The notes below the pieces were generated by a model that searched no databases, was not told the DNA's origin, and was given only the letters and a program-made list of their open reading frames with translations. A stretch of 51,683 nt of DNA from Candidatus Woesearchaeota archaeon (GTDB taxonomy: Archaea > Nanobdellota > Nanobdellia > Woesearchaeales > ARS49): NCBI GenBank assembly GCA_016188265.1, contig JACPID010000016.1, positions 1 to 51,683 on the forward strand, written 5' to 3'. Both the position numbers and the translations under genes were made by a program. Of this stretch, positions 32,766 through 39,624 are shown piece after piece. How positions within the stretch are numbered: position 1 is the stretch's first letter; each line of letters starts with the position of its first letter.

Positions 32766-32803
32766 GTTGAGGACATAAGAGTTGAGGACAGTTGAGGACA
32801 TAA
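32766..32803. repeat. Three short direct repeats GTTGAGGACATAA
   Basis: GTTGAGGACATAA occurs at 32766 and 32791 with a truncated copy GTTGAGGACA at 32781, all between tatD and the metzincin island. Possibly regulator sites. Confidence 0.5.
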
Positions 32804-32837
32804 GTAAAGCATATATTATTCAACCTCAACTAAGTTG

Positions 32838-32876
32838 AAAAAGACAAACTATTTTATGTGATATTTTTGTCTTTTT
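32838..32876. repeat. 11-bp perfect hairpin before the metzincin island
   Basis: AAAAAGACAAA pairs with TTTGTCTTTTT around a 17-nt loop, 27 bp before the ATG at 32904. The T run would suit termination, or the hairpin may lie in the leader of the island mRNA. Confidence 0.45.
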
Positions 32877-32903
32877 CTAATTTATTATGGCAGAGGCAAT
32901 AAA

Positions 32904-33377
32904 ATGGAAAAACAAGTTGAAATTGAAGAAGCAAATAAACAATTTAAAAAAGTGCTTTTTGCATTAGGAGTGAATGTAGGGTCTTTTGTTCTTGTATTTT
33001 TCGGGCCTAACTACATAAGAGAACATTTTGATGGAAAAATAAATGCAGTAAAACAAAATAATCCTGCAGTAGCGCGAGTGTATGAATTAGAGAAAAAATG
33101 TTACTTAGTTGGAGATAATCAAATTGTTCCAAAAAAAAATCTTGAACGCTTCATAACAGATGCGGATTTTGTTGCAGAACAACGCACATTAGAAAAAGAA
33201 CACCAACAACTAATGACTTATCAAGAGGTTATTGAATCTGTTAAAAATATTAATGCTTATAAACAAAGCGCAGTAAATTATGCTGGAATTGCAATTTTAG
33301 GGGGCATGCTGGGTATGATAGGAAGTTTATTATATACAAATAGATTGAGAAAAGCGCTGCCTAAAGACAAAATATAG
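32904..33377 (+). CDS. Membrane protein of unknown function, 157 aa
   Basis: Two hydrophobic segments (about 18-36 and 123-143) flank a charged 80-residue region, so the middle part is probably exposed on one side of the membrane. There is an SD-like AGAGGC 6 nt before the ATG. It is the first gene of a same-strand run with three metzincin-like genes and may be a partner of these. No family recognised. Confidence 0.65.
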   Translation: MEKQVEIEEANKQFKKVLFALGVNVGSFVLVFFGPNYIREHFDGKINAVKQNNPAVARVYELEKKCYLVGDNQIVPKKNLERFITDADFVAEQRTLEKEHQQLMTYQEVIESVKNINAYKQSAVNYAGIAILGGMLGMIGSLLYTNRLRKALPKDKI

Positions 33378-33405
33378 GCTGGTTTTATGCTGATCAGTAA
33401 AATAT

Positions 33406-34266
33406 TTGACATTAAGCAGAGGGATAATTATTCCAAAAATCAGAAGAGTTGCTAAAAAATACAACACTTATAGAGATTACTTAAATGATTTGTATGCTGA
33501 TAAAAAATGTAATTCTGAAAATATTTTTGACAGAAAGTTTCAAGAAAAATTAGAAATTGTTGCAATACCAAAACAAATGCATCAAATAGGTAAAACAATG
33601 AGAAGAAATAAACATGGAAAAGGAATTTGTGGTTTAATAGGTCTTGGCCTGTTAGGAGTAATTGGGTTAGTTCATACAACAGGAAGTACTCAATGGTATA
33701 ATCAAGCAGCAGCATTCTTTGATAGTGTTATTGATAAAAAGATGCATGAAAAAAAATTCAAAAATAATTATTATGAAACAGATAAAAATTTTTTACATTA
33801 CAAAGTTGAACTTGTTCTTGAAGAAAACATGCTGACACAAAAGTTTATGAATGCTCTTGAAATGACAAAAGAACGTTTTAAAGAATATGCAGGTATTGAA
33901 ATTGTTATTAGCAATGTTATAGAATTGCCAGACGTACTAGACGATTATATGGTGAAAAGTAAGATTAATTTTGATATTACTACAGCTCTACTTTTAGCAA
34001 CAAACCAAAACATACCTGGATTTAAAGCAAGAGCATATCGAGAAAATAATTCTGCAATTTTTGATAAAATAGATGAAAAAGATGTTTTTTTTAATGCAAA
34101 TCTAATACAGCACGAAATAAGCCATTTATTAGGATTGCCTGACAGAAATATTCAAGATTATACTGGTGATATAATGAACAATCCTCCTTACTGGAGCAGT
34201 GGTTTCAGAGGTGGTTGGACAAGCGAAGATATAGAAATAATGAGGCGAAGCAATTATCTTAAATAA
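33406..34266 (+). CDS. Membrane-anchored metzincin-like protease A
   Basis: The C-terminal domain has HEISHLLGLPDR (HExxHxxGxxD), the zinc site of metzincins, and a Met-turn IMNNPPYW about 15 residues later. A membrane helix lies at about 73-90, so the catalytic domain probably sits outside. Residues 1-70 are basic. The listed start is TTG at 33406 with no SD; alternatively ATT at 33430, six bases after AGAGGG, gives an N terminus IPKI that aligns with the next paralogue. Function unknown; zinc protease activity is inferred from motifs. Confidence 0.75.
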   Translation: MTLSRGIIIPKIRRVAKKYNTYRDYLNDLYADKKCNSENIFDRKFQEKLEIVAIPKQMHQIGKTMRRNKHGKGICGLIGLGLLGVIGLVHTTGSTQWYNQAAAFFDSVIDKKMHEKKFKNNYYETDKNFLHYKVELVLEENMLTQKFMNALEMTKERFKEYAGIEIVISNVIELPDVLDDYMVKSKINFDITTALLLATNQNIPGFKARAYRENNSAIFDKIDEKDVFFNANLIQHEISHLLGLPDRNIQDYTGDIMNNPPYWSSGFRGGWTSEDIEIMRRSNYLK

Positions 34267-34267
34267 A

Positions 34268-34969
34268 GTGGTAAATAACATTCCGAGAATAACATATGAA
34301 GAAGCATGTGAAAAATATTTAAGTAATCATAAAAGAAAAAAAATTCAAAATATAAAAATTGCTATTGGCAGTTTTGGAATAATGCTTTCTAGTTTATCAG
34401 GAATTGCTTACTTAACTGGTGATTTACAAAAAATTCCCGATAAAGTAAAAGAATATTTTAAAAAACAGAGGATGTTAGAATATAAAATAGAATTATTGTT
34501 TGATAAAGATTTGGAAGATCGTTCATTATTTTTGCATGCTTTTGAATTAGCTAAATTTAATTTTGAAAAAAAAGCAGGTATAGAACTTATTATTTTAAAG
34601 CAAAAAGATGTTGTTTTTTCTAAAAAAAATATTATAGAAGATATTCCTGAAAGCATGTACGATGCAACTATTGCAGTAACAAATAAATGCTTTGAAGCAT
34701 ACAATGGCAAAGGCGAAAAAATTGATTTTAGTGGAATGGCTTATCCTGAAAAATGTTTTATAATAATTGATCAAATAAATTCTAGAAGTGATGTGAATAA
34801 TTTAATGCTAATTCAGCACGAATTAAGCCATCTTTTAGGTTTAGAACACAGAATAACTTTATATTATACTGGTGATGTAATGAATTATCCTCCTAATTGG
34901 GGAAGCAATTGGTTTGAAAATGATGAAGAAAAAATGAGATCAGTGCTAAAGAATATTAAAAACAGGTGA
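34268..34969 (+). CDS. Membrane-anchored metzincin-like protease B
   Basis: A paralogue of the preceding gene with the canonical metzincin site HELSHLLGLEHR (HExxHxxGxxH) and Met-turn VMNYPPNW. The N-terminal 30 residues are basic, followed by a membrane helix at about 30-48. The region before the site (YKIELLFDKDL, FELAKFNFEKKAGIELIIL) matches the equivalents in A and C. The listed GTG start lies one base after the stop of A; ATT at 34280, following GTGGT by 7 nt, is an alternative that opens IPRI. Confidence 0.78.
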   Translation: MVNNIPRITYEEACEKYLSNHKRKKIQNIKIAIGSFGIMLSSLSGIAYLTGDLQKIPDKVKEYFKKQRMLEYKIELLFDKDLEDRSLFLHAFELAKFNFEKKAGIELIILKQKDVVFSKKNIIEDIPESMYDATIAVTNKCFEAYNGKGEKIDFSGMAYPEKCFIIIDQINSRSDVNNLMLIQHELSHLLGLEHRITLYYTGDVMNYPPNWGSNWFENDEEKMRSVLKNIKNR

Positions 34970-34975
34970 ATTGCA

Positions 34976-35569
34976 ATTAAAAAATTATGTGCTGGATTAA
35001 TAAGTTTTGGGCTTTGTTTTTACCAAACAAGCTGCACTACAACTACAAGTACAATTTTTTTAAAAGATTTATTTAGGAAAAATCTAAAACAAAACATTGA
35101 ACTTATTTTTGATAACAACATAGATCATGATGATCGTGCTTCTTTTACACAATCTTTAGATACTGCAAAAAAAGAATTTAAAGAGCAGGCAGGCATAGAA
35201 TTAATAGTTGTAAGTGAAGGTTATGAAAACTTTCCGAACTTAGATATATTAAATTATTACAGTATTCCGTCAAATAGGTTAGAAAATACAATAACAATAT
35301 CAGCAACAAATAAAAATTATAATAGTCCTGAAGGAGATGCGTTCATAGGATTATGCTGGCCTTCAGTTAAGAAAATAATAATTGATACAATAAATAAAAG
35401 ATGTGTGAAAGATAATGCACATTTAATACAGCATGAAATTAGCCATGCATTAGGAGTCCGTGATAGGATTAAATTACAAAAAAATAATGATGTTATGAAT
35501 TACTATCCTTATTTTGGAAATAAATGGGAAAAAGAAGATATTCAAATAATGAGAAGTAATTGTAAATGA
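34976..35569 (+). CDS. Metzincin-like protease C without a conventional start codon
   Basis: The frame encodes a third paralogue: NIELIFDNNIDHDDRASF, KKEFKEQAGIELIVV, zinc site HEISHALGVRDR and Met-turn VMNYYPYF. It opens after TGA at 34967-34969 and contains no ATG, GTG or TTG before the catalytic domain. ATT at 34976, six bases after AGGTGA, would start a signal-like KKLCAGLISFGLCFY segment. Alternatively one missing A in the A6 run at 34979-34984 separates it from a TTG start (34971). So it is either AUU-initiated, slippage-expressed or newly broken; the catalytic region itself looks intact. Confidence 0.6.
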   Translation: MKKLCAGLISFGLCFYQTSCTTTTSTIFLKDLFRKNLKQNIELIFDNNIDHDDRASFTQSLDTAKKEFKEQAGIELIVVSEGYENFPNLDILNYYSIPSNRLENTITISATNKNYNSPEGDAFIGLCWPSVKKIIIDTINKRCVKDNAHLIQHEISHALGVRDRIKLQKNNDVMNYYPYFGNKWEKEDIQIMRSNCK

Positions 35570-35577
35570 GTTATATT

Positions 35578-35913
35578 TTATTCTCTTAATAATCGGTCTA
35601 TTGGATCTAATTCTTCTTCACACTGTTCAACTAGACTATCTGCAACAACATCTATTAATTCCATATTTTTTGCAATATTTGGCGGAATATTTTCTAATTT
35701 ATTAGGTCTAACAGCTTTTCTATCGTAAGTTCCTTGATAACAATCAATTACTTCCTCTTCTTTTCTTACAACTTTTTCAAAAACACCATCTTTACCCCAG
35801 TAAGTAATCCAGTGTTCTTTTTCATTTTTAAAATAAACAACCTTAAAATTTCCACAAATACATTCATTACCTGAAAATAAATTAATTCTAATGCCAAAAT
35901 CTGCTTTTCTCAT
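35578..35913 (-). CDS. Hypothetical protein, 111 aa
   Basis: A soluble acidic protein with a beta-rich first half (IRINLFSGNECICGNFKVVYF, EHWITYWGKDGVFEK) and an acidic end DPIDRLLRE. GGAGAT lies 5-6 nt before the ATG. It follows the 104-aa gene by 3 nt, so it is the last gene of a three-gene minus-strand operon. No family recognised. Confidence 0.6.
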   Translation of the reverse strand: MRKADFGIRINLFSGNECICGNFKVVYFKNEKEHWITYWGKDGVFEKVVRKEEEVIDCYQGTYDRKAVRPNKLENIPPNIAKNMELIDVVADSLVEQCEEELDPIDRLLRE

Positions 35914-35916
35914 CTT

Positions 35917-36228
35917 TTATCTCCACATTATTCTTCTTGTTTCAGGTGCAAAAAATCCTTTTAATTGTTGAGAATCATTAAGTACAAATATATTATCCAA
36001 AGATGCATTTAATTGAGGTGCTTGTTTACTTAATGTTTCCAAAGTTATTTCACGAACTTTAACATTATAAGATGTATGGAATTTATTACGCCAATGTGGT
36101 GCAATAAAATCAATTATTTCCAAATCACTTAATTTGTAAGCTATCAAATCTAAACCAGTAAGTTTAACATCAACTCTATAATATCCAGATTGGCCGTCGG
36201 GTTTATGATAAAAAACTTTAAATCCCAT
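35917..36228 (-). CDS. Hypothetical protein, 103 aa
   Basis: The protein starts MGFKVFYHKPDGQSGYY and has a beta-strand pattern, then SLDNIFVLNDSQQLKGFF. The ATG at 36228 with GGAGGT 7 nt upstream is preferred to 36243. It overlaps the end of the preceding 157-aa gene by 11 nt, showing coupled translation. Function unknown. Confidence 0.6.
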   Translation of the reverse strand: MGFKVFYHKPDGQSGYYRVDVKLTGLDLIAYKLSDLEIIDFIAPHWRNKFHTSYNVKVREITLETLSKQAPQLNASLDNIFVLNDSQQLKGFFAPETRRIMWR

Positions 36229-36691
36229 TTTTATAACCTCCATACTTTTCTACAATCCATTCTATTGTAGCACTTGCGAAAGCAGGCCCTAAACCTGTAC
36301 CATACTCACCAAATGCTCTGAAAAAGTTCATATCTATATAGTGTTTTTCATCTTTTTTGCCTTTAAATACTTGGTGAAAACATAAACAACCTGTAATTCC
36401 ATCTTCTAAAAGAGCATTTTCAGGAACTTTTAATTCTTCTAATAAGCCGTCTAAAAATCTTACAATATAATTAGTGCTAGAAGAAGATATAATTAATTCA
36501 TTAGCATTTTTATAATTTAAATATATTTTATTTCGAGTGAGATTTATATCTGCCACAATATTTCTTGCTTTTTTAAGACTCAACGTGTTAGAATGACTAT
36601 TACTTTTTTGTTTTTCTTTATTACGTTGCAAAACTCTACCATGCAACAAATTAGTAAGTTTTCTTTTTGATTGTGATATTGGTAAATTCAT
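36218..36691 (-). CDS. Hypothetical protein, 157 aa
   Basis: First gene of the minus-strand trio. The N-terminal 50 residues are basic and polar (SQSKRKLTNLLHGRVLQRNKE); the rest contains YIVRFLDGLLEELKV and a glycine-rich FGEYGTGLGPAFAS near the C terminus. No membrane helix. SD-like GGGGTTGA lies 2-3 nt from the ATG. I recognise no domain. It ends in convergent orientation toward the metzincin genes' side of the island. Confidence 0.6.
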   Translation of the reverse strand: MNLPISQSKRKLTNLLHGRVLQRNKEKQKSNSHSNTLSLKKARNIVADINLTRNKIYLNYKNANELIISSSSTNYIVRFLDGLLEELKVPENALLEDGITGCLCFHQVFKGKKDEKHYIDMNFFRAFGEYGTGLGPAFASATIEWIVEKYGGYKNGI

Positions 36692-36797
36692 TTCAACCCC
36701 AAAAAACTATTCTTTTCTAATATAACATAACACTATTACTATTTAAAGCTTTTGTCATTAACTACTTAGTAGTAATCACGTAATTTTAACCAACACA

Positions 36798-36857
36798 TTT
36801 ATAAATCATTTCTGATTTCTGTTGATATCTGCCCGTTATTTACTACCTTGTGTAGGA
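36798..36857 (+). promoter_or_regulatory. Promoter and leader of the L1 operon
   Basis: TATA-like CATTTATAAATC (36798-36809) is followed about 55 bp later by the ATG of L1, with SD GGAGGG at 36855-36860. This leaves a leader of about 30-35 nt. Archaeal L1 can repress its own mRNA, but I cannot identify the binding loop with confidence. Confidence 0.5.
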
Positions 36858-36864
36858 GGGATTT

Positions 36865-37518
36865 ATGGATAAAAAAGATATTCAGAAAGCATTAGAGGAT
36901 TTAAGGAAGAATTCTGTTAAAAGAAAGTTTTCTCAAAGTGTTGATCTTGTTATTAATCTTAAGGATATTGATGTTAAAAAAACTGATCAGCAAATAGATT
37001 TGTATGCTGTTATGCCTTATGATACTGGTAAAAAAGTTAAGGTTTGCGCATTTGTTGCTGCTGAACTTACTTCTCAAGCAAAAGATGTTTGCGATGTTGT
37101 TGTTACTAATGAAGATTTTGCAAAGTTTACTGATAAAAAGAAGCTCAAAAATTTGGCAAACCAGTGTGATTACTTTATTGCTCAAGCAACTATAATGCCT
37201 GAAGTAGCTAAAAGATTTGGTTCAGTTTTAGGCCCTCGCAAAAAAATGCCAAATCCTAAAGCTGGATGTGTTGTTCCTCCTAATGCTAATCTTAAGCCTT
37301 TAATTGAAAAACTGCAAAAAACAGTTCGTGTTGCTGCAAAAGTTGAGCCAGTAGTTAAAATTCGTGTTGGATCAGAAGCAATGGAAGATGTTAAACTAAC
37401 TGACAATATATTTACAGTTTACAATACAGTACTGCATGCAGTTCCAAATGAGCGGAATAATATTCAAAAAGTTTTAGTAAAATTTACAATGAGTAAACCT
37501 GTTGGTATAAAGATTTAA
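36865..37518 (+). CDS. rpl1: 50S ribosomal protein L1 (uL1)
   Basis: uL1 forms the mobile L1 stalk of the large subunit. The 217-residue protein shows the archaeal family pattern: SVDLVINLKDIDVKK, the conserved PNPKAG segment (KKMPNPKAGCVVPPNAN) and the closing VLVKFTMSKPVGIKI. It heads an operon with L10 (one base gap) and L12, lacking the L11 gene often found upstream in archaea. Confidence 0.97.
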   Translation: MDKKDIQKALEDLRKNSVKRKFSQSVDLVINLKDIDVKKTDQQIDLYAVMPYDTGKKVKVCAFVAAELTSQAKDVCDVVVTNEDFAKFTDKKKLKNLANQCDYFIAQATIMPEVAKRFGSVLGPRKKMPNPKAGCVVPPNANLKPLIEKLQKTVRVAAKVEPVVKIRVGSEAMEDVKLTDNIFTVYNTVLHAVPNERNNIQKVLVKFTMSKPVGIKI

Positions 37519-37519
37519 A

Positions 37520-38389
37520 ATGACTAAAAAACCAAAAGCGCATATTGCTAAGGAAAAAAAAGAAACTTTGACAAGTTTGGTGAAGTATTTTAAAGACTGT
37601 CCTATTGTTGGTATTGCTAATTTTGAATCATTACCAGCTGCACAACTTCAAGTTATGCGTGGAAAATTCCGTGGTAAAGCTGAGTTTTTCATGACAAAAA
37701 AGAGAATTATAAAACTTGCTATTGAAGAAGCAAAAAAATCTAATCCTGATTTAGCAAAAATTAGTGAACATTTAGTTGGAATGCCTGCATTATTATTTAG
37801 TAAAGAAAATCCTTTTTCATTGTACAAGCTTATAAAAAAGAATAAAACCCCTGCGCCAGCAAAACCAGGTCAAAAAGCGCCAAAAGAAATTGTTGTTCGT
37901 GCAGGTCCAACACCTTTTGCACCTGGTCCTGTTATTAGTGAATTAAGCCAGCTCGGTATTAAATCAGGTGTTGAAGAAGGAAAAATTGTAATAAAAGAAG
38001 ACAAAATTGTAGCAAATGAAGGTGATGTTATAAGTTCAAATCTTGCAAGCATGTTATTGCGTTTAGGAATTCAGCCTATGGAAATAGGTATTAATATTGT
38101 TGCAGTCTACGAAAATGGATTGATATATTCTAAAAAAGTATTGGATATTGATGAAAAAGAATTTATGAACAAGATTACCTCTGCAATCAAATCTGCAGAA
38201 GGGCTTGCAGTTGAAGTTTGTTACCCAACTAAGCGCACAATCAAAAGCCTTGTTCAAAAAGCATTTCTTAACAGTAAAGCTATTGCTGTTAGTCAAGGAA
38301 TACTTGCAAAAGGAATTGTTGAAAACGTGCTTGCAAAAGCTCATGCTCAAATGCTATCAGTTAAAACATTAACAGAAGGCGGAGGTTGA
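37520..38389 (+). CDS. rpl10: 50S ribosomal protein L10 (uL10, P0)
   Basis: uL10 is the base of the L12 stalk. The 289-residue length is of archaeal/eukaryal type, larger than bacterial L10. Visible features are the N-terminal RNA-binding part ([18 protein letters not shown]), the P0-specific insert [19 protein letters not shown] and C-terminal helices for L12 dimer binding. The Ala/Glu-rich acidic tail of many P0 proteins is short or absent (ends LTEGGG). Confidence 0.96.
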   Translation: MTKKPKAHIAKEKKETLTSLVKYFKDCPIVGIANFESLPAAQLQVMRGKFRGKAEFFMTKKRIIKLAIEEAKKSNPDLAKISEHLVGMPALLFSKENPFSLYKLIKKNKTPAPAKPGQKAPKEIVVRAGPTPFAPGPVISELSQLGIKSGVEEGKIVIKEDKIVANEGDVISSNLASMLLRLGIQPMEIGINIVAVYENGLIYSKKVLDIDEKEFMNKITSAIKSAEGLAVEVCYPTKRTIKSLVQKAFLNSKAIAVSQGILAKGIVENVLAKAHAQMLSVKTLTEGGG

Positions 38390-38393
38390 AATA

Positions 38394-38708
38394 ATGGAAT
38401 ATGTATATGCTGCAATGTTGCTTCATGAAGCAGGAAAAGAAGTAAAAGAAGAAGGTGTTAAAAAAGTGCTTGAAGCTGCAGGAGTAAAAGTTGATGATGC
38501 ACGCGTAAAAGCGCTTGTTGCAAGCCTTGAAGGTGTTAACATCAAGGAAGCTATTGAAAAAGCATCTGCTGCTCAAGTGGTTGCTGCACCAGTTGCACCA
38601 TCTGCAGGAGCTGAAGCATCTAAAAAGGAAAATAAAAAGAAAATTGAAGAAGAAACTAAAAAATCTGAAGAAGCTGCAGCTGCAGGGCTTGGCGCATTAT
38701 TCGGATAA
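38394..38708 (+). CDS. rpl12: 50S ribosomal protein L12 (P1)
   Basis: Archaeal L12 (P1 type), the multi-copy stalk protein that recruits translation factors. The 104-residue protein starts [17 protein letters not shown], has an Ala-rich hinge and a charged linker, and ends [12 protein letters not shown], the factor-binding tail. The gap to L10 is 4 nt. A long T-rich stretch follows (38709-38743), suited to archaeal termination. Confidence 0.97.
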   Translation: MEYVYAAMLLHEAGKEVKEEGVKKVLEAAGVKVDDARVKALVASLEGVNIKEAIEKASAAQVVAAPVAPSAGAEASKKENKKKIEEETKKSEEAAAAGLGALFG

Positions 38709-38750
38709 TTTTTTTTTTATTTCTTCTTTTTCTTTTTTTTTAAACATAAA

Positions 38751-39623
38751 ATGACAACTAACAATACTGTTAAAAATACAGGTGAACCTAAACAATCTAT
38801 TAGAGAGTTACAATTTTCTTTAAATAAATTAGGAAATCAACGTAATGAATTAGTTAAAAAACTTGATTTCACTTCTAGTTTAATTAAGTCTTTGATTAAA
38901 GAAAATAAAAGTTTGCGCAATGAACGAGATGGTTTGACAAAAAATGTTAAGGAGCTGAAAGAAAAGAGAAAACAAGTACATGATAGCATAAAAGAGGTTC
39001 TTAAAGAAAGTGATAAATTTTCTCATGAAAAAAATCAAATTAAAACAAAATACCAAATTAAAGGGGATCCTTCTAACATCAAAAGCAATATAGATAGTTT
39101 GCAACAAAAATTTGAAACAGAAGTTTTTAGTTTTGAGAAAGAACAAAAATTAATGAAGCAAATACACGATCTTGAAAAACAGTATAAAGAAGCTCAAAAA
39201 ATAAGCAATATTTGGGAGCAATTACATAATGTTAGAATGTCTTTGGATGAATTAAGATATAAAGCAAACAGCGTTCATTCTGAAATTCAAAAAAAAGCAA
39301 AAGAAAGCCAGAAGAGGCATGAATTAATTGTTGAAAATAGTAAAAAAATTGAAGATTTGAAAAAAGATTTTGATTCCTGTATATTAAAATTAGAAGAAAC
39401 AGATATAGAAATTGATGCTGTTAGTAAAAAATTAGAGGGTGTTCTGGAATTATTTGCAGGTGAACAATTTAAGCGCAAAGAAAAACAAGCTAAACATAAT
39501 AATCAGAAAAGAGCGAGAGATGAATATACTCTTAAACAAAAAATTTTTGCTGTTAAAGAGAAAATAAAAAAAAAGGAAAAATTAACCACAGAAGACTTGC
39601 TTATTCTTCAAGCTGAGAATTAG
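38751..39623 (+). CDS. Coiled-coil protein, 290 aa
   Basis: The protein is a nearly continuous charged coiled coil (LNKLGNQRNELVKKL, NERDGLTKNVKELKEKRKQ, FEKEQKLMKQIHDLEKQY), ending with KKKEKLTTEDLLILQ. It resembles conserved archaeal coiled-coil proteins of the COG1340 type, an identification by pattern only. It lies between the ribosomal operon and leuS on the plus strand, 42 nt after rpl12, and might be co-transcribed if the T tract is read through. Confidence 0.7.
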   Translation: MTTNNTVKNTGEPKQSIRELQFSLNKLGNQRNELVKKLDFTSSLIKSLIKENKSLRNERDGLTKNVKELKEKRKQVHDSIKEVLKESDKFSHEKNQIKTKYQIKGDPSNIKSNIDSLQQKFETEVFSFEKEQKLMKQIHDLEKQYKEAQKISNIWEQLHNVRMSLDELRYKANSVHSEIQKKAKESQKRHELIVENSKKIEDLKKDFDSCILKLEETDIEIDAVSKKLEGVLELFAGEQFKRKEKQAKHNNQKRARDEYTLKQKIFAVKEKIKKKEKLTTEDLLILQAEN

Positions 39624-39624
39624 T

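Noticed and set aside
32766-32803. CRISPR-like short repeats
   Set aside because: Only three copies of 10-13 bp with almost no spacers and no cas genes in the window.
33452-33715. Minus-strand ORF of 87 codons
   Set aside because: Antisense to metzincin A, with composition typical of a complement strand.
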